Shown here piece by piece: positions 11,748 to 28,541 of a DNA stretch of 64,000 nt (positions are counted from its first letter, which is position 1; every line of letters starts with the position of its first letter). The notes under the pieces were generated by a model. That model did not search any database and was not told the DNA's origin. It worked only from the letters and a program-made list of their open reading frames with translations. A program made the position numbers and the translations under genes. This stretch comes from Anas platyrhynchos (lineage: Eukaryota > Chordata > Aves > Anseriformes > Anatidae), in assembly GCF_047663525.1 (NCBI RefSeq), contig NC_092606.1, positions 6,074,501 through 6,138,500 on the forward strand, in the 5' to 3' direction.

Positions 11748-13976
11748 ATGCCGCGAGGAGGCCGCAGCCGCACGTCCCGCGTGGCGCCCCCCGCCAGGTG
11801 AGGGCGGCCGGGTTGCGCGGCCTCCCGTTCCCCAGCCCTTCTCGCCCTTCCAGGCCCCATCCGGGGACAGTGGGGCTTTATGGGGTCGGGGAGGGGGGTT
11901 TGAGGGGAAAACGGGGGTTTGTGGGGTGTGGGGGGGCGGGACTGGGGCTGTGTGGGGCCGGAGGGTTCCCCCCATCAGGGGTCGCCCCTCATTAGGGGGC
12001 TCCCCCAGGCTCTGAGGCCTGCTTTAAGCTGCCCCTTCCCGGCCCTGTCTCGCTTCCCGTGAACTCTCGCGGGTGCTCCTGGTCTTAAAACCTAGAAGTA
12101 AGGCCACCAGCCTCGGTCCCTTAGGATGTGGGGTGTGAAAACTGGAGAAAAAAAAACAAAGAAACAAAAAACAATTGAAAACTAAATAAAAATAAGGCCG
12201 CCAGCCTCACCCTGCTGTGCACAAATGGTTCCCTGGAACACCGAGTCTGTGCCATCCACGTGCAGGGTTACACAAGGAGGAATTGCCAACAGGCAAAGGG
12301 CCTTGGCTTGTTTGGGGTTTAGGCAATGATTTGTGTTTTATTTTTTCTCTTTGTGTCCTTGCAGCCGGGCGCCACAAATGAGAGCAGCACCGCCAGCACC
12401 AGCTGCCCGGGCCCCAGTGCCGGCGCCAGCGCCGGCCTCTGCCGTGGGTGCCCCTGCGCCGAAGCAGCCTGGCCTGATGGCGCAGATGGCCACAACTGCA
12501 GCGGGGGTTGCTGTAGGCTCTGCCGTGGGCCACACCATCGGCCACGCGCTCACAGGAGGGTTTGGCGGGGGAAGCAGCTCGGAAGCTGCGAGGCCTGATA
12601 TCACTTATCAGGTAAGGGGAAGTACAACTGGATGCTAGCTCGTTGAGGTGTGGTTAATTTGAGAGGCTGGCTAGGTATAGGCTGAAGTGATTGTTATACA
12701 ATGAAAGATGCACGAGTTCTGGCTGGGGAAACAAAGGTAATTTTACTGACTCAGTTTCCAAGTTTACCTCCACAGTCATCGTGTTTGTTTATCTTAAAAA
12801 TAGTTCAAAGGGACACAAGTGATGTGTGCGTTTGGCATTGGGGGTTGTTTCCTACGTATATTCTGGTATACGGGTGTTGTTCCCTGCTGTAGTACCCTTG
12901 TGACTCAGGGGACTTCCATGTGCCCAGTCTGCTGATGATAAGATCTATTGCAAGAACGGTGTCCTGAAGTCACATTTTGTGCTGCTCAAACATAATAAAT
13001 GCTGTTGCCTTGCCTAGATGCTGTACAAAGTTACTTAGGTGTTTATAATTTACAAAACTGTTCAGAATGTGTGCTGTCACCACTGGAAACTTTGTACTTC
13101 AACCCAGTATTTGTTTTCCATTTAAAAAGTAATATATTTTGAAGAAATGCAGGGAAGAAGTACACAGCGATCAGTATTGAGGGGGTGTGGTTTCACGGGC
13201 TGGAGCTGTTGAAAAGGTGCTCACGGAGGTGTCTGCCATTTCAGGAACCCCAAGCAGCTCAACCTGCCTACCAGCAGCAGCAGCAGCAGTTTGCTCCTTG
13301 CCAGTATGAAATGAAACAATTCCTGGAGTGTGCGCAGAACCAGACCGACCTCAAGCTGTGCGAGGGCTTCAGTGAAGTACTGAAGCAGTGCAGGTTTGCT
13401 AATGGTAAGCAGTGGTAGCAGACTAAAGGAGCTAATTGCTGCAGTCATTGTGTGGGTACAATGCCCTGTTTTTTTTTTTTCCTATATTTTTGTCTATTCT
13501 ATAAAGAATAGGGATTGGTACAAAGCAGCAAGCTCAAGTTGGTTAAAGGGAGTCATGGTTCTGTTGTCTTTCCTGTTTCAATCCAGTACATATAGCTGGA
13601 GGTGGTGGGGTGGAGATTGCACGAATTCCTGATGCTTTCATGCTAAATTAATGGAAGCAAATAATTTGGGAGAGGGGTGGCAACATGCTTCGGGAAGCAG
13701 CATAGCGTTGCCAGTTTGCTACTTAGGAGTGCTGCTGGCCTGTAGCAGGTGTCTTGGGCACAACTAACAAACCATTTGATGTGGGAGGACAGAAGAATGC
13801 CAAGCACACGTGGCTGGGTGGACTGCTGAGGCCTTCCCTTCAACACATTCCTTATCACCCCTCAGTGTTTGCTGGGACATGTATATGCTTACTTCATAGT
13901 AAGGGACCTGCAGCTTAGGGATCTAAAACTTGATGTGATTAACTGTGCAACTTCTTATCTTACAGGTTTAGCTTAA
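11748..13976 (+). CDS. CHCHD2: CHCHD2 (MNRR1): coiled-coil-helix-coiled-coil-helix domain protein 2
   Basis: Four exons: 11748-11797, 12365-12611, 13245-13404 and 13966-13976 (stop TAA), joined in phase to give 155 residues (human 151). CHCHD2 acts in the mitochondrial intermembrane space, where it supports MICOS and cytochrome oxidase, and in the nucleus as a hypoxia-responsive co-activator. Visible parts are an arginine/serine start ([16 protein letters not shown]), an alanine/proline-rich low-complexity stretch, a conserved hydrophobic central helix ([21 protein letters not shown]), a six-glutamine run in exon 3, and the C-terminal CHCH fold with two CX9C motifs ([11 protein letters not shown] and [11 protein letters not shown]), the substrate form for Mia40 import. 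It ends NGLA. CHCHD10 is the alternative paralog, but the start, the [16 protein letters not shown] helix and the neighbour PHKG1 favour CHCHD2. Introns of 561-633 bases hold nothing else recognisable. Confidence 0.95.
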
Positions 13977-14179
13977 GCCTCCAGAACAAGGTTGCTGAAG
14001 ACCATCTTACAAGAACTGACCTATGAATGAAAAAGCTTCAGTAATAGTCTAAAGCTGTCTGATATTTTGTTAGTTCGTATATTCACACTGTTGTCCTTGT
14101 GGCTTGATTTCTGCCATAGCCTCTATGTGTGATACAACTTAAACTGCAAATTAATTTAGCACAACATGGAAAAATTAAG

Positions 14180-14251
14180 AATAAAGTGGAATGAACTAAT
14201 GGGGTCAACTGTTTTGTTGATTGTTGGGTTGAATGTAAGTGAACCAATAAA
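14180..14251 (+). promoter_or_regulatory. CHCHD2 polyadenylation signals
   Basis: Two AATAAA hexamers lie at 14180-14185 and 14246-14251, about 205 and 270 bases after the CHCHD2 stop codon. The first is followed by a GT/T-rich stretch (tgttttgttgattgttgggtt) and is the more likely cleavage signal. Confidence 0.7.
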
Positions 14252-15440
14252 ATGTCTCTCTAGAAGTCCTGTGCTCTAGTGGATTTTGGAATGCGGGTAG
14301 GAGTTGCGTTTTAAGAGTAAGCAGGCAAGAACTGAAGTTAGCAGGATCAGCCTGCTCACCAGGTGCACTGACAGGAAATGTGCCTGAAGGGCTGGAGCTC
14401 CAGGAGTCCAGGAACACCCTTTGGTTCCGTGGTTAGCTGTACTTGCCAGACACCTCATACTTGAGCATTTGAGCCCCACGGGCAGCTTCTGCTCATTACA
14501 ATATGTAGTGACAAGGAAGGCAATGGCTGGCCATGATATTCTGCATACAGCAGGTCTCAGCTCGCTTAAAACTTAGCATCCTATCATATCTGTAAATACA
14601 AGTTCTATGTTTGCATTCAGGAGGCTGAGAAACACCTTTACTCAGAGAAAATCTGTGGTAGTCCGTTACATGAGCAAGCCTATACAACGCCGAGCAGTTC
14701 TACTCTTCTAAAATGACACGTTACTGTGTTAACGTTATTAGACTTGTAGTCCCCAATAATGTAAGCAGAGGCTGTGGGTTTTTCTTCCCCGTCTTGAAAT
14801 GCAAGAATGGGGCCAAGTTGAGCAAGGGTGATGTGACATCTCGCAGCTGGTTTAGAGAAGTAACAAAGCTGGTGGTGCCATGCAGAAGAAAAATCTCTTT
14901 AAAAATTACCGATGTGCCTGAGGGGGCAAAGCCTTTCTCTCTCAGGAGTAGCCAGTTCATGTCCTGCTAAAACACCCAGAGCATGCAGTGTAAATACCCT
15001 CCTGCACTTCAGCTTGTCATCACGTGCCGCTGAGCTGTGTTGTGAACCCTGCACATGTGTCTCGAGGACTACGGGAACCAGGATGGTGCATTCTCACAAG
15101 GGGAGTGTGTGGGGTGGAATAAGGCTGTGAAAGGTGCGATTTTTTTAAAAAAGCCATAGCATTACCTGTTTTTTGCTGAGCTGCTTCTGTGCTGTTGTGT
15201 ATTCTGCCCGTTCCCAAGAGCCTCCTGTCTCTGATCTGCGGTTCCTGGAAGTGAAAAGATAAAATTAGCCTTCAGAACGGGGAGGGGCCGCCTCAAAGGT
15301 GGGGGACAAGGACAGAAATACCTTTTCCCGGGGACACAAGCTGCGCTTCTGATACCAAATCTCACATTTCAGTCGCGTTTCTCACCATACTGATAAAAAA
15401 GAAGGCGAAAATACTTCGGGCCTCAGAGTGAGGTAGCGCC
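14252..15440. other. Intergenic spacer between CHCHD2 and PHKG1
   Basis: No coding exon, RNA gene or repeat family could be supported. Open frames on both strands between 14496 and 15365 have no recognisable motifs. Confidence 0.55.
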
Positions 15441-16050
15441 GGGTAGGCAGGGAGATGCGCTCGGGCCTTTGGGAAAAGCAGAGCCCTCTCCGGACCCCAT
15501 TCGAGCCTTTTTGAGGGCAATCATCCCTCGGAGACCCCCCCGGTGCCCCCCTCAGCCACAGCCCGACTCCAGCCGGGCTCCCCTCAGCGCCCTTCCCCTG
15601 CTCCCCGCCGCCTCAGCGCGGGGCCTCCCCGGGCTCCCCTCAGCTCGGAGCCTTCCCCCGGTTCCCCCCCAGCTCGGATCACGGCCTCCCCCCCCCGTGC
15701 CGAGCCTCCCAGGGCGTTATTTTTGGCCCGGCTCGGCCCGGCCCGGCCCCCCGCCGCCTCCCGCCGGCCCCGCTCCATTTCCGCCCCGATGGCGCTCGGC
15801 TGAGGCGGCCGGCGAGGAGGTAACGGGGGAAGGGGGGGGGGCTGTTTATGGGGTGTGTTTATGGGATTGGGGCGCTCGCCCGGCCCCAATCCCGCTACCG
15901 GTGCTTCGGGACCCCCCTTGCTCCTGTCCCCATAACCCCCCCGGGAGGAGGCAGCGCCGGCCGGGCCCCCCCCCTCCTCCGCCGCGCTGGTGCCGCAGGG
16001 ACCCCCCCTTCCTTCACCCAGGGCCCTGCTGGCGTTTATAAGCCGTGGCG
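15441..16050 (+). promoter_or_regulatory. PHKG1: CpG island with probable PHKG1 5' UTR exon
   Basis: This is a very GC- and CpG-rich block upstream of PHKG1, containing repeated CCCCTCAG-type motifs (about 15578-15640). A good splice donor occurs at 15820 (GGCGAGGAG|GTAACG). The PHKG1 start codon lies in an exon that begins with an acceptor at 16934|16935 (ctccttgcag), so at least one upstream non-coding exon is required, and this island is the natural place for it. The short open frames here are GC-driven and not believed to be genes. Confidence 0.55.
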
Positions 16051-16975
16051 GCGTTGCTGAGCTTTATAAATTCCATGTAGGGCGTTTATAGGTTTATGTA
16101 TTCCATTAATTTTCATTAAAGCTCTGTTAGATTCCACACCAGCGCTGACAGCAGGCTCAGGGACCGGACAGCGTCAACCCTCCGTAACGGGGTCAGGACG
16201 GACACGGTTCGGTAATGGGATTCAGACTGCCCAGAGATGGGAGCCAGCCCTGCTTGTAGGGTTTGTGTCAGAGCAAAGGGCAGAGAAGAACCCACAGTGC
16301 TGGGGCTGGAAGCCTCGGGCCCTGCAGTAACCTCTCAGCCCGTGCTTTCCCCGCTGGCATTCACAAAAAGCAGGAACGAGCTGAGGACGTCCTGCTCCCG
16401 GTGCTTACAAAGAGAAACCGGTGAAAATTAGGGCTCGGGACAACCGGTTGATTTCCACCCTGCTCAAAATATTGCCACATCGCTCCTCCTCCAGCATGGA
16501 CACAAAAAAAACACACCACCAAAAACAAGGGCAGCAGCCTTTCAGGAGATTTTGGGTGTACACGTGCGCTGTACTACCTGCCCTGCAGCTCAGCCCCAGC
16601 TGACCCCACAGCAGTCCCACCCTGCCCCACTGTCCCTTATTGCCCCCCTCCCCTCCTCAGTCCTTTCCCTTTTAACATTTTTTTTTCTTACTTTTGCTCA
16701 GCCAAAGCCTTTTGGACAGCACAATCAGGGTGGAGTAGGAAAAAAAAAGCATTTGAAAATATGAGAAGTGGGTGGAGGAGAAGAGGTAGACTTCAAGGCT
16801 TTGTGGGGTCTTTGGGTTGTGATATTGTGCCTTTTTTTTTTTTGGGTGAATGCTGCTGGGGACCTTTGGACCTCGCAGTCGCGTGCCGCTGCAGTGCCCC
16901 AGCAGCACATGGCTGAGCTCTTTTCTCCTTGCAGCCCCTTCCTGCCCGTGAGCAAGCACCAGGCGGGAGCCAGCC

Positions 16976-21597
<4,622 letters not shown>

Positions 21598-21647
21598 TCA
21601 CAGCGCCTCTGCTGCATAAGCTGGTGGGTTTGCTCAGAGTTAAGGCA

Positions 21648-21653
21648 AATAAA
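21648..21653 (+). promoter_or_regulatory. PHKG1 polyadenylation signal
   Basis: AATAAA lies 51 bases after the PHKG1 stop codon and is followed about 30 bases later by a T-rich downstream element (tttcttgtactttttctt). It implies a very short 3' UTR. Confidence 0.75.
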
Positions 21654-22341
21654 ATGTTTCAAAACCCACCAGTGATTTCTTGTACTTTTTCTTAAAAATA
21701 CAGCTGGCCTCGAGTTATGTGCAAACAGCTGTCAGGGCTGTGGTTTGCCGTGGGGGTATATTCCAGTCTGAGTTTCTTCCAAAATCACTGTAAGGGACCA
21801 CTTTGGAGAAGCCAAATTGGGCTGGGGGACAGAGGCAGCCCACAGCACATTTGTAGACCTTGTGTGCTGGTTATAACATCCAAGCCAGGTTACTGACTTG
21901 TGTCATCCACACACTTGGGAATGGACACGTGGCTCTGTCACAAAGGGCCAGTAAAGGTGCCTGACTTTGCCTGGAAAGGCTCAGGGCTGTACGGAGCTGG
22001 GATTTCCAGGGGAGATGGGCACCGATGTACGGCACCCTGCCAGGGACGTGTCCCCACTGCTTCCTCTGCAGTGGCTGACAGGGACCTGGCACAGAAGGGG
22101 TTGAGCACTGGGCAGGCAGACAGCAGTGCTGGGCTGGAATGAGAGCAGCTCTGAGGCAGCCCTGAGCACTGGGGTCACATACATATACCCCTCTGCTTGT
22201 CTGAAACACCCGCTAAAAGGAGAGCTGTAATGTCCACAACACCCAGAGGACACTGGAGACAGAACACCCTGCCTGTCATTCCCAATCACCACTCAGTGCC
22301 CAGACACCCCTGCACAGAAATGAGTGCTGAAAGTACTTCTT
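21654..22341. other. Spacer between the convergent PHKG1 and SUMF2 3' ends
   Basis: No gene was seen. The minus-strand frames at 21871-22292 have no homology that I recognise. The spacer separates the two polyadenylation signals of the tail-to-tail genes. Confidence 0.55.
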
Positions 22342-22347
22342 TTTAAT
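22342..22347 (-). promoter_or_regulatory. SUMF2 candidate polyadenylation signal
   Basis: On the minus strand this reads ATTAAA, the common variant hexamer, about 95 bases after the SUMF2 stop codon. No AATAAA lies nearby. Confidence 0.5.
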
Positions 22348-22442
22348 TTTTAAAACTGCCTCGGTTAAATGAAAGGGATTTCTGGGGATTACTGTTTTAT
22401 CTCCACAGGAGAAAATGTCTACAGTCTTTCCACATGACCTCT

Positions 22443-25400
22443 TCAGAGCTCAGGTTTGGTCCTGCTCTTCTTAGCGGTGTGATCCGGGATGTCAGCAGCG
22501 CAGCGGAAGCTGAGGTTATCGGATGCTGAATCTGGTGTGTTCCCCATTCTTAGAAGGAAAAAAAGATATCCAGAGTTAGGGATCCTTCATAGTTAGTGCT
22601 TAAATCACTGAATATGATCCTGTGTAACAGGCTACAGATATCTTCCACTTACCTGAATAATTTCTAGAAAAGCATTTAACTATAAATTCTTAATGGAAAT
22701 TAAAAAAATAATAATAAAATACTTGAGAAGCAATAGGAATGTGTTTATAACAGTAAAATTTTATCAGTATCTGCAGTGTGTTTTCCTAAATGCTTCTCAG
22801 AAAAACTGAGTAGGAACAGACAAACATCTTCTAAAATAACACCCCTTCTTGCACCGCCAAGGAAGAAATCATTGCTCGGGCACTGCACAGACCTACCTGG
22901 TGGTAACACGAGCTTTATGATTTGCAGACCCATCTGCAGTGTCAATCCAAGAGGCCCCTCTCAGGACGTGCATCTTCTGAGCACGCTGCCTCGAGCGCCC
23001 TGGTGCCAGGTACTCTGACGCAGTCCACTCCCAGGTGTTCCCCAGCAGGTCGTAGAGCCCTGAGACACAAGAGGTTTTGTACAAGGATTACAGGAGCACA
23101 TCTGCAGGGGCTGCAAAAACACTTTGGTGTATGGGAAAGGGGTGCAACATTTAAATCATCACTGGAAAAGTGTGGTTTAGCAGTGAGACTAGGAACCAGA
23201 AGCTCGTTACTGTATTGCTAACTAACTGCAGGTGGGCCTCCAACAAACCTCTCATCTTAAATGTCTCATCATTTTCCATCTGCAGGAGGGAATGGCATCT
23301 ACTGCCGTCCCCCAGCATGCCTGGGATTTTCAGATAAATCACACGGCAGTGCAGAATAACTGTTGGTTAAGATCAAGGGATGGTTTGGTGCAGTGAAGTG
23401 CAGCAGGTGTACATCGGCCAGCTGCGATAACAACCGTCAATGCTTTTGCTGTACTCATTCCACCAAGATTCTGATGTGATTCCATTTCATATTTGAAACT
23501 TCTACAACTACAGGATTTTATACTTAGCGTTAAATGGATGTTAGGAAGCAGATGTCAACCCAAAAGCATAAGCAGGATGAACACCGTACCATAGTTATTC
23601 TGAGGTGAGAACGCTGCCACTGGTGACACCCCGTGATAACCATCTTCTGCTGTGTCAACCCTTGGGAAATCACCCTGTGTGAAGAAAGATCATGCTGAGC
23701 AAAGAGCCACTGCAGAGAAGAAAAAGCTTTTTTTCTTAAAAACGAACAAACAAAACTTGTTAAACTCAAATAATGGAAATAACTCTCCATTGCAAATTAA
23801 CTCTATATGGCATTTGCGTCCAAGAGAGCAAATCACTCATCTAAAGTTCTCCTGAGGGGAAAAAAAACAACGTGCTTTTCAAAAAACTTGATGTATGAGT
23901 TTTGGGGAGAATTGAAGTCCCAGCTTCCCAGGGAAGCTAGACTCAGTCTGTTCTCTCTAACAGTATTTCAGAGCACCCCTCAGAGCTGATCTTCAGGACC
24001 TTGCAGGTAGGTCTGTATTGCTTCCCAGGAGCACCCTCTGACAGCTACACATATGCTGCATTCAAGTTAAATGCCATCAGAAGAGCTCAGCTGAGATGGG
24101 GTGATTTGTAGGATTCTTACCTGCCAGAGGTTTGTACGGTTTGGCTGAAACTTGTTTCCCCAGGGATACAGCCTTTCTGTCAAGGAAGAAGAGACCAGTT
24201 ACTCCACGAGTCAGCCCAGCACTGGATTGACTATTTTTAACCAGGATTTTGTGACTGTCCTTCTCCTTAAGCCACTGCTTATTCCACTCCCAGGCTGAAA
24301 AAGGTCATTCAGCCCCATAGATTAACCTCTGAAAACATCTCTGTATTGAGATGCTTAAGCCTTCATAGATCTAATAGAACAAAAATTGCTTGATGACTTG
24401 ATGTAGGTTTGGGAAAAGGTCCCAGTCTATCCTACGTACGCTCCAGTCCTCCCCGTGCAGCAAACTCCCACTCCTCCTCAGCAGGGAGCCTCTTCCCCTT
24501 CCACTCGCAGAACGCCCGCGCATCATTCCAGCTCACATGCAGCACCGGGTGGTCCAGCCTGTCCTTGATGCTCGAGCCAGGACCTGCAGGCTGGGAAGCA
24601 TTAGATTGAACAGATCTTAACTGATTTAAATGCTTTTCAATGACAACAACAACAAAAGAAATAGAAGACAGACCAGACCAGGGTTGGGACCCTGCACAAA
24701 TTAACCAGAGGTGGTTTTTTACTCCCCCGTTCAGTCAGTAAGGCTCAGCATGTGCATGCTCCCAGCAGAGCTTGGCTGTGCCCCCGCAGGGAGAGGACTC
24801 ACCATGCCTGATTTTTTGCTCACCTGTCGCCAAAAAGCCTTCTCGATCGGCAGCCACCAAGGGGCAGACTGGGAAAAGAAATGACACCAGATTAAAGCTA
24901 TACTGGTGATCCCCTCCCCAGCACCATGCACACTTAATTTGTTCTACAGCACTAGGTGTAAAGCAGAGCATGTGTTAGTCTGGAAATGGTTAAATGCTGT
25001 GGTTTGATCCAGGTTATCACAGGCATTTTAATATTGCTTTTCAACAGAGTAGAAAATCTGCTTTTAAAAGTAAAAACAGATCAAGAAGTCCGTGGTATTC
25101 GTTCTTTCTGTTGTAAGATTTGATTAATAAAGTCATTTGAAACATACTTTGCTTTCTCCCAGCTCGCTGGAAGATCTAGAGAGCCAAGTTTGGCAGCATT
25201 TGGAGAGGATGTAAACAGAAGAGCCCTTAAATCATCCCAGGCTCAATCCTGCTATTCAGTTTCAAAAGCAAAACAAGCCTTGAGGAAGGCCAGGCTGAGC
25301 TGTAGCTGTTACTCAGCAGAAAAGCAATACATACTGCAATCAGCAAGGTTCTGCCCTCACAGGTTTTGTGCTTACAACAAGGAGGTCAGACAGGAACATG

Positions 25401-27039
25401 AGCAGAACCTCCATCATCATCATCACTGAGTCATCCCCAGGGGCATCACCCACCTACTGAAACCTCTCAAATTCCAGGTGGGATTCAGATTTACCTCCAG
25501 TTTTTGGGTGACTTTTTTTTTCATCTCTTCCGATACGAAATCCTCAAAGACAAAGCTCCAGCCAAATGCTTCTGCTTCTGTTTTGAATTTCTTTTCTCTA
25601 ACAAACTCCCTGGCATAAACACAACATGCTCAGGCATCTGGGTAAAAGGTCAAGACTCACACCAGCAAATACCACGAGCTGCACATGCAACAAGCCCAGA
25701 CCAATGCAAACATACGGGAGCTAGAGACACCCCAATCTGCAGGGAGTCCCAGTTCCTCACTGGCACAGCTCCGATGGGTTTGACAGATAAGGATTTAAAT
25801 GGTCAGATTTCAATCCCTTCACAGGTCTGATGGTTAGGTTTAACACTATGTAAGTGAACTCATATTTCACCTTGCTCTGTCACAAAATGCAATTGCACCA
25901 ATTAAAAATCCCTGCCACTAAAAGCTGCAGCTGCTATATTGGTTAAATGCCCCCAAAATGCAATAAATGTGACATGCTGAAAAACCTCCCCCTGTCTCTG
26001 TCCCATTCTTTTCTTCATTGTTTTAAGGATGGATTTTTACTGTATGCTGCTGTGCAGCTGCTGGTGTCTGGAAGATATGGCTCTTCTTAACCAATAAGGG
26101 TTCAGCTGGGCAAGTAAAGGCATTTCACCAGTACGTTTACCAGTGCTTTCAACGAGAACTTCTATAAAGTCCATGGAGGAGTGGATCCAGTATTTACAAA
26201 GGGAAATTGAAATCTGAAATAGTACAGCCCTATTAGTTAACACAGAGAAGCACATTACATTTGCAAGCTATAGCAGTAAGATCCTTCAGCCTGCACCTGT
26301 ATGTGTAAGTGATTTTTTACTGACAGGCCTATTTTTTGTGCTAATGGAACTGCTAGGAGCGTGCAAGCATTGCCTTCCGGACCCCAGAAGAAGCTTCCAG
26401 ACCCAACAAGTCCCAGCACCAAGAGCCATGTCCTGCTGGTAGCTCCTCACAGACTAAATGGATCCAAAACCTTGTCTTACCTGAAATCCCTGTTTGTGAC
26501 GGGATATTTGTCAATAGCAAACGGCTTCACAGTCACCTCCCTGACGGGCCCTTCTTCATTTCTGTTCTCCGGGGAATTGGATCCCATCTGAAACGTCCCA
26601 CCGGGGAGCTGCACCATGTTTTCATCTTTTCCATATGCTAAAAGAGTGAAGTAATTCAGTACAAGAACATTAACTTGTAAATATGGGTGCACACGACAGC
26701 ATACTGTAACTGCCAAAAAGTCACTTTATATACAGGAGATATGGTGCAATATAATAAGTGGCTATGATTAGCACGTATATATGTGTATTTTTAAATAAGC
26801 TATATTTTAAGGTTTCACTTTCAGCATTTTCTTGGGAAAGGAACAGCTTCAGTCAGGACAAATCAGCAAACCCCTTCAACTAATCCATTGCTGCATTTGA
26901 AGGGAACCTGTGCAGTGAAGTGATTTCAAAGCATCCCTGCGAGGCAGACGGACAAAGAGCAGCACAAGCTCCTTAACTCACCGAGCAGGGCTTGGCTGCA
27001 GCCCAACACGCAGCAGCACACCACAAGCGCGAGGCGCAT
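22443..27039 (-). CDS. SUMF2: SUMF2: sulfatase-modifying factor 2 (pFGE), inactive formylglycine-generating-enzyme paralog
   Basis: Nine exons on the minus strand: 27039-26982, 26637-26481, 25609-25495, 24868-24824, 24590-24440, 24176-24121, 23674-23590, 23059-22897 and 22548-22443. All have GT-AG introns and join to 311 residues (human 301). It begins with a signal peptide ([20 protein letters not shown]) for ER entry. The FGE-sulfatase fold follows: [93 protein letters not shown] and [17 protein letters not shown]. Where the paralog SUMF1 has its two catalytic cysteines, this protein has the [10 protein letters not shown] stretch without cysteine, as in mammalian SUMF2, so it should not make formylglycine. 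SUMF2 binds sulfatases and SUMF1 and dampens that activity. The chain ends KPEL, an ER-retention-like tail. It lies downstream of CCT6A in the same orientation. Confidence 0.94.
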
Positions 27040-28282
27040 CTCCCCGGGAGCAGTGCCAAGCGGCAGCAGCGGCGGGTACAGTGCAAAAAGAAAAAGTGAG
27101 ACGGCAGCGGAACCAAAAGGCTTTGACCCAGAAGTGCTCCAGGCTCAGGGAAGTGTTTCCGGGAGGGGACGCACTTCCCTGTGCCTGCACGCTGCTGCGC
27201 ACGCTGCATGCCAGGCCTGCTGCACACACTGAGCAGATGCTTTTCCTTTCAGAAAGGAAAAAAAAAAAAAAAAAAGGGGGAGGATACTTTCATACCATGT
27301 TGATCGCACATAGAGGTTGCAATTTCACCTCCACACGTGCAAAGCCTCCTGCTAGTAGGGCCACCAACAAAACCAGCATTTCAGCTTGCTTTTCATATAA
27401 GTTTTGTTTTTAAAAAGGGTGCTCATTTGCCAGCCACCCAGCTGTGATGAAGGGGGGGGTGAAATAAGCCCTCTATCAGTTCTACAGCAAGCCGCCACTT
27501 TCAGGCCTACTCTAGGACACAGCTCCAACCTCAGGGTACCTGCCCCAGGAGCCATTCCAGGCAGTTTCCCCTTTCCAGCCAACCACAAAGATCCCAAGGA
27601 ATGAGTGACAGCTCTGAGAAAGCACCAGAGATCTCAACACTTGTGCACACACTGCATTCATCTCCTCGTGACCCAACTTCACTCTTCCTTCTGGCAAACA
27701 CAGGAGAGGTTTGATTTTTAGATGCATCCCACTTGATACTCCTGTCTGGTAATGACAACGAGGATGATGAGGATTTGGCAAAATCACCTTAGGACTGCAG
27801 TAGGCTGTTTCTCTCCCATTAATTACCTTCTCAATGGGGTTTTCATCCAGAGTTCTGCCTAGATCTGGTGTAGTGTTAGCAGTCCATCAATACTTACCTG
27901 CAGCATGAAAATGGTAAAAAGCTACCAGTGTTACGGCAAGGATGCCACCTCAACACATGCCCCCAGCCATTCTAGAGCACATTAACTAAGAGTTTTGTGA
28001 CCAAAAGTGTGATCCAGCTCTGTAATGTAGCACAAAAATTCCATTTAAACCCACATTCCTCCAAAAGCAGTGTCCTGAACAGCGTTTTCACAACTCTGAG
28101 ACCTATTAATCACTGTCACAGCAACTACTGGAACTGATAACGAGACCCAGCACACAGAGCCAGGAAACAAATCAAAGCTGATAGTCCAGCGCTGTTCACA
28201 ATGGTGGTAGAAGTTCAAAGCCTTTGGCCACAGAATGCAAGGTTTTCAATAACTGACACCCAGAAAGCACAGAACATAACAG
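27040..28282. other. SUMF2 promoter region and spacer to CCT6A
   Basis: The first 200 bases upstream of the SUMF2 start are moderately CpG-rich (gcggcagc and gacggcagcgg motifs) and should hold its promoter. An 18-base A run lies at 27258-27275, followed by a G run. Beyond it no gene could be supported up to the CCT6A 3' end. The open frame at 27512-27787 (minus) is unrecognised and has no supporting context. Confidence 0.5.
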
Positions 28283-28288
28283 TTTATT
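28283..28288 (-). promoter_or_regulatory. CCT6A polyadenylation signal
   Basis: On the minus strand this reads AATAAA, about 255 bases after the CCT6A stop codon. It is the first such hexamer downstream of the gene. Confidence 0.75.
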
Positions 28289-28541
28289 GGGTAAAAAGGA
28301 CAGCAACTTCAGTTGTACACTTCAGAGAAGTCAAAAATAAATAACTGACTTTTAGAACCGAATATTGTAATAGTTGCTAACATTTTGAGTGGCCACGTTT
28401 ACCAAAGAGTGCTGCTTGTTACAGCAGAGTGACTTCCGTTGCTGGGAAAATCCACCATGGCTAAGAAAAGAGCACCTTCGGGTGGATTTCCTGAAGAGAT
28501 CTCATGGGGCACTACTAGGGCTGACCTCCATCCCTGCCAGT

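Noticed and set aside
11301-11975. Minus-strand open frame of 224 codons, proline/serine-rich
   Set aside because: It is generated by the 10-bp repeat and GC-rich promoter of CHCHD2 on the other strand; the peptide is only the repeat period translated, and it covers CHCHD2 exon 1.
12207-12604. Antisense frames over CHCHD2 exon 2
   Set aside because: These are mirror frames of an alanine/proline/glycine-rich coding exon; no motif of their own.
15469-16041. Plus-strand 190-codon proline-rich frame upstream of PHKG1
   Set aside because: It is a GC-rich CpG island with few stop codons by composition; no domain, and a splice donor interrupts it.
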